Shown: positions 6,183 through 10,614 of the stretch, one piece after another
Layout: each line of letters starts with the position of its first letter
How positions within the stretch are numbered: the first letter of the stretch is position 1
NCBI GenBank assembly: GCA_964244615.1
Contig: CAXTJP010000087.1
Coordinates: 1 to 10,614 of the forward strand
DNA: 10,614 nt
From: BOG-908 sp964244615
Lineage (GTDB): Bacteria > Pseudomonadota > Alphaproteobacteria > Acetobacterales > Acetobacteraceae
Reading direction: 5' to 3'
Position numbers and translations under genes: made by a program
Notes under the pieces: generated by a model
What the model was told of the DNA's origin: nothing
The model's database searches: none
Seen by the model: the letters and a program-made list of their open reading frames with translations, nothing else

Positions 6183-8210
6183 CTAGTTCGTGGCCAGCGC
6201 GGGCCGCGCAGCGGCGGCGGGCCGGGAGGCGGCCGGCTGGATCGCGCCGCGGGCGAAGCTGCGGTCCAGCAACAATCCGAGCTTCTCCATCACCTGAGCG
6301 AGCGACGTGGCGTGGTCGCCGCCCTGCACGACCTGGGCGGCGCTGATCGCGATCCGCAGGCCGCCCACGGCCGAACTGCCGATCTCGACCGGCTGTCCGA
6401 GCTGGCACAGACGAGAGGCCGCAAGGCGCAAGGGTGCCTCGACCTGCCCGGACAGGTCGCTGCCGAGCGACTCGTAGAGAACCCGCAACTCCCCGGGCGT
6501 CATCCAGCGGCCGGACGCCTGGCGCACCCTGAACGTGAACACGCTGCGCCGGCCGGACCAGCCGTAGCCGCGCGGCCTGGGCGCATCCACCAGGCTCACC
6601 CGCTGATCCTGCCACAGCGTGCCACGCACCGTCCTGCCGACGGCCTCCAGCCGCCGACGCACCTCCTGCACCGGCAACGTCGCGAACGCGGCCATCTCGT
6701 GCAGGGCGGCGCGCCATCGCAGCACCAGCCCAGGGCAGCGTCGGGACCCGAAGCCGCCTTCAAGCCTGGCGTAGGGGGCGAGGCCCGTGGGCAGCCGCCC
6801 GTCTCCGGCGATGCGCGCCAGCCTGGCGCGGGGGAACAGCACCGCCCCGCAAAACCCGGGGGATGCGAAGAATTTCGACCCGGTGACCAGCACCGGGAAG
6901 CCCTGCTGAAGGTACCACCGGGCGAGTGCCGGCTCGATCCGCGCCTGGCAGGCATCGACCACGATGTCCAGCGCGCCGCCATACGTGTCGGCCAGCCGTC
7001 GGCAGCTGGCCCGGTCCGGCGCGGTCAGCCCGGTCTTGGACCCGTCGATGGCGTGCAGCACCACGCGGCCGCGTGCCACGCCCTCGCGTATGGCGCGTTC
7101 GCAATCGGCCGCGACCGCCGCTGCCGCCCGTGGCGCGCCGCTGCCGTGGCGCAGCGCCACCGTCGCCAGGTGCGGCACCAGCGCCATGCCCTCGATCGGC
7201 TGACCCTTGCCCACCTTGCACCCGGCAGCCGCACTGGTCGCGAAGTGGCGCCCTTGCACCGCGTCGGGAACGCCGCTGCCGGTCTCGGACGGGCTCATCA
7301 GTATGCTGGTCAACGCCTCGTCCGGCCGTTCGGCGGCGAGCAGGCCGGTCACCACCAGGGCCGCATCCGTGCCGGACGCTGCGAGCACCGCATCGGCGAG
7401 ATCGGCCACGTCGAAATGGTCGAGCAATGCCGCGACGACCGCGTCGGACGCTGCCGCCAGCGCCGTGGGCGCCGTGGTCTCCAGCATGTCGGCCGCGAGC
7501 GAGCGCCGCGCCATCTCGGCCGCCGCGAATGCGCCGGGCGACAGGCTGGAGGCCGTGCACGAGCCGAAGGCGATCATCGCCGGCCGTGGCCAGGGCGTGC
7601 AGCCGTAGCGGTTGAGGCCGGTCGCCGGATCCAGCGTCAGCCTGTCATCCCCGCCCGAGGCCAGCAGGCACTCGGTCGGCACCACGATCGGCCACAACGC
7701 TTCGATGCAGGCCAGGTCGTGCGCCGTCAGGCCATCCGGCCCGTCATGCGTATCGACCAGGACGCGCGCTGCGGCAGCGGCCAAGGCCGGCTCCATCCGG
7801 GGCGCGGCAAGGCTGGCAAACACCGGGTGCGGCCTGTCGTCGGCCCCTAGAACCCCCGGCAGGCAAGCGAAACAGCCGGCCGCCCGGCCGGCCAGCACCG
7901 CAGACGCCGCCCTGCTCAGGCCGGGCAGGCCGACGAGCCAGGCGAGTTCCAGGCCGTAACGCAGGGCCGCCGCGCCGTCCGGCCGATCCGCCAGGTCGTC
8001 GGCCAGCACGATCCGGCCAGCCTGCGTGCAGCGTACGCCGAGGCTCGACCGCACATGTCCCGGTTCCATCGTGGCCAGATCAAGCAGCGGCGCCAGTCCG
8101 GGATGGCGATACGCCTGTCCCGCGAGCGGGCGATGGCCAGGCGGCCACGGTTGGACAACTGGTTGCAAGCGCCTCACCCTGGGCTGCCCGGCCTCGATCG
8201 CGCCTGACAC
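6183..8210 (-). CDS. Uncharacterised PLP-dependent (fold-type I) enzyme-like protein
   Basis: I do not recognise a named family. The 675-residue protein has the signs of a class V-like PLP enzyme in its middle: FGSCTASSLSP (215-225), a Ser/Thr/Gly-rich MSPSETGSGVP (305-315), GRHFATS (320-326), VVDACQAR with Asp419 and Gln422 as candidate pyridine and phenol-oxygen contacts, and VTGSKFFASPGFCGAVLF with Lys446 as the likely PLP lysine. About 200 N-terminal residues have no motif I know, and the C-terminal 60 or so include an Ala/Pro/Arg-rich tail. No signal peptide or membrane segment is evident. The start is uncertain: the GTG at 8210 lacks a clear ribosome site, while a TTG at 8168 (GAGG close by) and an ATG at 8069 are alternatives. 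It follows the small membrane protein gene by 49 bases, suggesting one transcript with it and the lipoprotein. Substrate and reaction are unknown. Confidence 0.78.
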   Translation of the reverse strand: MSGAIEAGQPRVRRLQPVVQPWPPGHRPLAGQAYRHPGLAPLLDLATMEPGHVRSSLGVRCTQAGRIVLADDLADRPDGAAALRYGLELAWLVGLPGLSRAASAVLAGRAAGCFACLPGVLGADDRPHPVFASLAAPRMEPALAAAAARVLVDTHDGPDGLTAHDLACIEALWPIVVPTECLLASGGDDRLTLDPATGLNRYGCTPWPRPAMIAFGSCTASSLSPGAFAAAEMARRSLAADMLETTAPTALAAASDAVVAALLDHFDVADLADAVLAASGTDAALVVTGLLAAERPDEALTSILMSPSETGSGVPDAVQGRHFATSAAAGCKVGKGQPIEGMALVPHLATVALRHGSGAPRAAAAVAADCERAIREGVARGRVVLHAIDGSKTGLTAPDRASCRRLADTYGGALDIVVDACQARIEPALARWYLQQGFPVLVTGSKFFASPGFCGAVLFPRARLARIAGDGRLPTGLAPYARLEGGFGSRRCPGLVLRWRAALHEMAAFATLPVQEVRRRLEAVGRTVRGTLWQDQRVSLVDAPRPRGYGWSGRRSVFTFRVRQASGRWMTPGELRVLYESLGSDLSGQVEAPLRLAASRLCQLGQPVEIGSSAVGGLRIAISAAQVVQGGDHATSLAQVMEKLGLLLDRSFARGAIQPAASRPAAAARPALATN

Positions 8211-8259
8211 CCCGTGCTAGCCAAAGGTCGCGCCACCTGTCGAGACCTGTGAACGAGCT

Positions 8260-8550
8260 TCAGGCACGGCGTGGCCGCCCGGCCACGCCGATCAGGAGCC
8301 CTTGCGTCGACACGGCGCCACAATCCCGGCCGCCACGCGCCAGGCAATCCTGCACGTCTCCCAAAGCACCGAGGCGATGGACCAGCCAGAGCCCGCCCAT
8401 CAACAACAGCGCGACCAGCGCCAGCGCCAGCACGGCGACGCGTCGTCTGTCGGTCGGGGCAGGCTCCCGGCCGGTCAGATCGCCGCGCCCCGGGCCGGGC
8501 GTGGACGGCGCATCACCGATGCCACGTGCTGGGGCTGCCGACGCCGCCAT
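8260..8550 (-). CDS. Small single-pass membrane protein, function unknown
   Basis: This is a 96-residue protein. A Pro/Gly/Ala-rich N-terminal part (1-35) ends in basic DRRR, followed by one clear membrane segment at about 38-58 (VLALALVALLLMGGLWLV). A short tail with VQDCLARGGRDC (66-77) comes next; its two cysteines could pair or bind something. The basic residues before the helix and the shape suggest an inner-membrane protein with its Cys-containing tail in the periplasm; this is an inference. The ATG at 8550 lies 38 bases inside the 3' end of the lipoprotein gene, and no good ribosome site precedes it, so translation may be coupled. The frame continues upstream to 8838, but that part is an out-of-frame reading of the lipoprotein repeats. 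I recall similar small QDCxxxGxRNC proteins in alphaproteobacteria but cannot name a family. Confidence 0.6.
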   Translation of the reverse strand: MAASAAPARGIGDAPSTPGPGRGDLTGREPAPTDRRRVAVLALALVALLLMGGLWLVHRLGALGDVQDCLARGGRDCGAVSTQGLLIGVAGRPRRA

Positions 8551-8860
8551 GCGACCCGGGATTGACGCCGCCGTGGAACCCGCCGCCGTAACCACCGCGG
8601 TAGCCGCCGCCGTAGCCGCCGCGCCAGCCATAGCCGCCGCGCCAGCCCCATGGCCCGCCGCGGTAGCCGTACCCGCCCCAGCCGCCGACCAGCACGCCGG
8701 TTCCCACATAGGCCGGGTAGCCGTAGCCGTAACCGCCATAGCCGCCTGCGTAGTAGCCGCCATAGCCGTAGCCGTAGGGGTATGCGTAGCAGCCGCCCAG
8801 CAGCGTGCTGGCCAGCAGGGCGGCGGGCAAAGCCGCACGCCTCAGGACACGTCGCAACAT
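8513..8860 (-). CDS. Gly/Tyr-rich lipoprotein
   Basis: This is a 115-residue predicted lipoprotein. The signal peptide has a basic start (MLRRVLRR), a hydrophobic core and a lipobox LGGC with the lipidated Cys24, so the mature protein should be membrane-anchored in the envelope. The mature part is low complexity: Tyr-Gly runs (YAYPYGYGYGGYYAGGYGG) give way to WRGGYG-type repeats and a FHGG end. No catalytic motif is visible. The ATG at 8860 is well supported by GGGAG about 6 bases upstream (within complement of 8865-8873). It is the first gene of a likely minus-strand transcript with the small membrane protein and the PLP-like gene, and it diverges from the FecR-like gene. Such Gly/Tyr/Trp-rich lipoproteins occur in many proteobacteria without a known role. 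Confidence 0.8.
   Translation of the reverse strand: MLRRVLRRAALPAALLASTLLGGCYAYPYGYGYGGYYAGGYGGYGYGYPAYVGTGVLVGGWGGYGYRGGPWGWRGGYGWRGGYGGGYRGGYGGGFHGGVNPGSHGGVGSPSTWHR
8580..8775. repeat. Low-complexity repeat DNA inside the lipoprotein gene
   Basis: The stretch is built from short units such as tagccgcc, ccgtag and ccatag on the plus strand. They encode Gly-Gly-Tyr and Arg-Gly-Gly-Tyr-Gly-Trp. The clearest tandem copy is TAGCCGCCGCGCCAGCC at 8613-8629 and again at 8631-8647, an 18-base period. It keeps the lipoprotein frame, so it could expand or shrink by slippage without a frameshift. Confidence 0.65.
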
Positions 8861-9077
8861 CGAACTCTCCCTCGCCCGGCCACACGACCGGATGTCTGAT
8901 TGGTAAGATTGTGCATTCCGAAGACCAAGTCAGCAGGACGAACGCGAAGTCACACTATGTCACGGCCCCTCAACCCTGGCCGATACGCCGCGTTACAAAA
9001 GCGTTCCCGTTCCCGCCATGTTTGCGCGCTGAAACGGGAAGACGGTCCTGCTTCTTGGTCACGACGGAGAATTATCG
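8861..9077. promoter_or_regulatory. Divergent intergenic region (lipoprotein / FecR-like gene)
   Basis: These 217 bases hold the upstream regions of two divergent envelope genes and are visibly less GC-rich than the flanks. The ribosome site GGAGA (9066-9070) lies 7 bases before the ATG at 9078, and GGGAG (complement of 8867-8871) serves the lipoprotein. TTCCCGTT (9004-9011) and AACGGGAA (9033-9040) form a perfect 8-bp inverted repeat with a 21-base loop, and GTTCCC occurs twice in a row at 9003-9014. I found no convincing sigma-70 or EcfG-type promoter by eye. Confidence 0.5.
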
Positions 9078-10614
9078 ATGCGTTCACACCGACGCCTTCT
9101 GCGCCTTGGCGCGTGGCTGGCGAGCTCGAGCCTGTGTCTGACCACCTCGGCGCCCGCCTTGGCGCAGCCGGCACCGCCTGCGGGTGAACTGGCGGGCGAC
9201 CAGGGCACCGACCCGCCCTCGCTGGTCGGGCGTCTGGCGACGCTGAACGGTTCGGTGTCGTTTCACACCGCCGGCGAGACGCAATGGAACGCCGCGACCC
9301 TGAACTACCCGGTCACCACCGGCACGTCGTTGTGGACCGAGCCGCAGGCCGGCGCCTCGATCGAGATCGCCGACAATCGGCTGGTCCTGGACGACTCGAC
9401 CGAACTCGACATCGGCACTCTCGACCAATCCCGGTTCTCCGCCACCGAGCCGCAGGGCGCGGTGTTCCTGCAGCTCGCCAGCCTGCCCTCGGGCCAGGGC
9501 GGCGGCGCCGGCCAGGGCGTCAGCTTCGACACGCCACGCGGCACGGTGCAGATCACCGCGCCCGGCCGCTACGAGATCGTGGCCGGCGACACCAACGACG
9601 CCACGACCGTCACGGTGGTGGAGGGCGCGGCGCATGTGACCGCCAACAACCTCTCGCTCGACATCGGCCCGCAACAGACCGCCATCATCGGCGGCACCGA
9701 CACGTTGCAGGGCAACGTCGGCGCCATGCAGCAGGACGCGTTCCTGCAGGCGCAGCTGCGGGGGCAGGAACGCCGTGTCGCCGCCCCCTTGCCGCAGACT
9801 GTCCGTTACATGACGGGTGCATCCGACCTGCAGCAATACGGCAGCTTCAGCCAGACCGCGCAGTACGGCCAGGTCTGGTACCCGAACGACGTGGCGCAGG
9901 ACTGGGCGCCTTACCGCGATGGCCACTGGGCCTATGTGCAGCCCTGGGGCTGGACCTGGGTGGACAACGCGCGCTGGGGCTTCGCGCCGTTCCATTACGG
10001 CCGCTGGGTTCAGGTGAACGATCGCTGGGGCTGGGTCGGCTACGGCGGCGGCGGCGGCGGTGGCGACGAGTCGTACGGGTCCGACTACCCGGTCTATTCG
10101 CCGGCGCTGGTCAGCTTCGTCGATGTCGGCGGCGCGGCCCTGGCCGGGGCGGCGATCGGCTTTGCCGCCGGCGAACTGGCCGGCGGCTACGCGCCCGGCT
10201 GGATACCGCTCGGCCCGCGCGAGCCGTACTATCCGTGGTACCACGCCCGCGGCGACTATTTCGGCCGCATCAACCGGCCCTACGGCGTCCCGCGCGACAT
10301 CATCGCGCGCGGGCCGGTCTTCAACTCGGTGAACATCCACCAGACCAACGTCTTCATCAACCGCCGATTCGCGACGGTCGCACCGGCGGGCGCGTTCGCC
10401 CGCGGCCAGTCGATGCGCGGCATCGCCCGGCCGCTGCCCGAGCGTGCCCTGGCCGAGGCGCGGCCGGCATTCGGCCGGCTGCCGGTCCGGCCGACCGCTT
10501 TCACGCCCAACCTCGCGCCGTCGGCGGCGCGCCGCTTCAACGTGGACCTGTCACGCACCCCGGTGCGCCCCGTCACCGCCGGCCCGCGCATCGAGGCAGG
10601 CCGGCCGGGCCGCG
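9078..10614 (+). CDS. Secreted FecR-like / DUF6600 domain protein (3' end outside window)
   Basis: An open frame from the ATG at 9078 runs past the right edge, giving at least 512 residues. It starts with a signal peptide (MRSHRRLLRLGAWLASSSL, cleavage probably after APALA at residue 29), so the product should be periplasmic or exported. Residues about 48-190 look like a FecR-type beta domain (LVGRLATLNGSVSFHTAGE, then TEPQAGASIEIADNRLVL and DTPRGTVQITAPGRYEI). Residues about 270-325 match the DUF6600 pattern of spaced Trp and Tyr (VWYPNDV, WAPYRDGHWAYV, WGWTWVDNARWGFAPFHYG, RWGWVGY). A seven-Gly run and an Ala/Gly segment (ALAGAAIGFAAGELAGGYA) follow, then a Pro/Arg-rich tail. Unlike a typical FecR anti-sigma regulator it shows no N-terminal cytoplasmic part or membrane helix beyond the signal peptide, and no adjacent ECF sigma gene is seen. 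Role unknown. Confidence 0.88.
   Translation, partial: MRSHRRLLRLGAWLASSSLCLTTSAPALAQPAPPAGELAGDQGTDPPSLVGRLATLNGSVSFHTAGETQWNAATLNYPVTTGTSLWTEPQAGASIEIADNRLVLDDSTELDIGTLDQSRFSATEPQGAVFLQLASLPSGQGGGAGQGVSFDTPRGTVQITAPGRYEIVAGDTNDATTVTVVEGAAHVTANNLSLDIGPQQTAIIGGTDTLQGNVGAMQQDAFLQAQLRGQERRVAAPLPQTVRYMTGASDLQQYGSFSQTAQYGQVWYPNDVAQDWAPYRDGHWAYVQPWGWTWVDNARWGFAPFHYGRWVQVNDRWGWVGYGGGGGGGDESYGSDYPVYSPALVSFVDVGGAALAGAAIGFAAGELAGGYAPGWIPLGPREPYYPWYHARGDYFGRINRPYGVPRDIIARGPVFNSVNIHQTNVFINRRFATVAPAGAFARGQSMRGIARPLPERALAEARPAFGRLPVRPTAFTPNLAPSAARRFNVDLSRTPVRPVTAGPRIEAGRPGR

Noticed and set aside
6033..7850. Plus-strand open frame of 605 codons opposite the PLP-like gene
   Set aside because: Low-complexity Arg/His/Gly composition and no domain; the opposite frame has coherent PLP-type motifs.
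8249..8899. Plus-strand Ala/Val-rich open frame across the lipoprotein and small membrane protein genes
   Set aside because: The AAVAAA runs are the antisense reading of the Gly/Tyr repeats; the minus strand has a proper lipobox and ribosome site.
9084..10340. Minus-strand open frame of 418 codons opposite the FecR-like gene
   Set aside because: The plus frame has a signal peptide, ribosome site and DUF6600 pattern; the minus frame has none of these.

Overview
The window is GC-rich chromosomal DNA from a Gram-negative bacterium, most likely an alphaproteobacterium and perhaps of the Acetobacteraceae type. The grounds are the strong G/C bias at third codon positions, an MmcB-family nuclease (mainly an alphaproteobacterial family), an HldE-type LPS heptose gene, a lipoprotein, and a FecR-like/DUF6600 secreted protein. 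The lineage is an inference; there is no rRNA or other marker here.

Layout. (1) 1-1870, plus strand: the 3' end of ftsK (C-terminal motor and DNA-reading gamma domain), then a poxvirus-like DNA topoisomerase IB. (2) 1869-1979: two related palindromic units fill the short gap between converging genes, and their tips form parts of both stop codons. (3) 1977-3209, minus strand: an FMN-dependent 2-hydroxy acid oxidase resembling lactate 2-monooxygenase. (4) 3257-3712, plus strand: the mmcB-like nuclease, divergent from the oxidase. (5) 3807-5960, minus strand: a PPP-type metallophosphatase followed by an HldE homologue whose kinase half looks usable but whose nucleotidyltransferase half has lost its motifs. 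(6) 6183-8860, minus strand: a Gly/Tyr-rich lipoprotein, a small one-pass membrane protein overlapping its 3' end, and a 675-residue protein that looks like a fold-type I PLP enzyme of unknown function. (7) 9078 to the right edge, plus strand: a secreted FecR-like/DUF6600 protein, divergent from the lipoprotein and cut by the window end.

The genes are mostly housekeeping or accessory chromosomal functions: chromosome segregation and topology, DNA repair, lactate-type metabolism, and the cell envelope. I see no phage, insertion sequence, CRISPR array, tRNA or rRNA. No defence or secretion system is evident. The most notable items are the HldE protein with a degenerate second domain, the uncharacterised PLP-like enzyme with its small envelope-protein neighbours, and the paired palindromes at 1869-1979.
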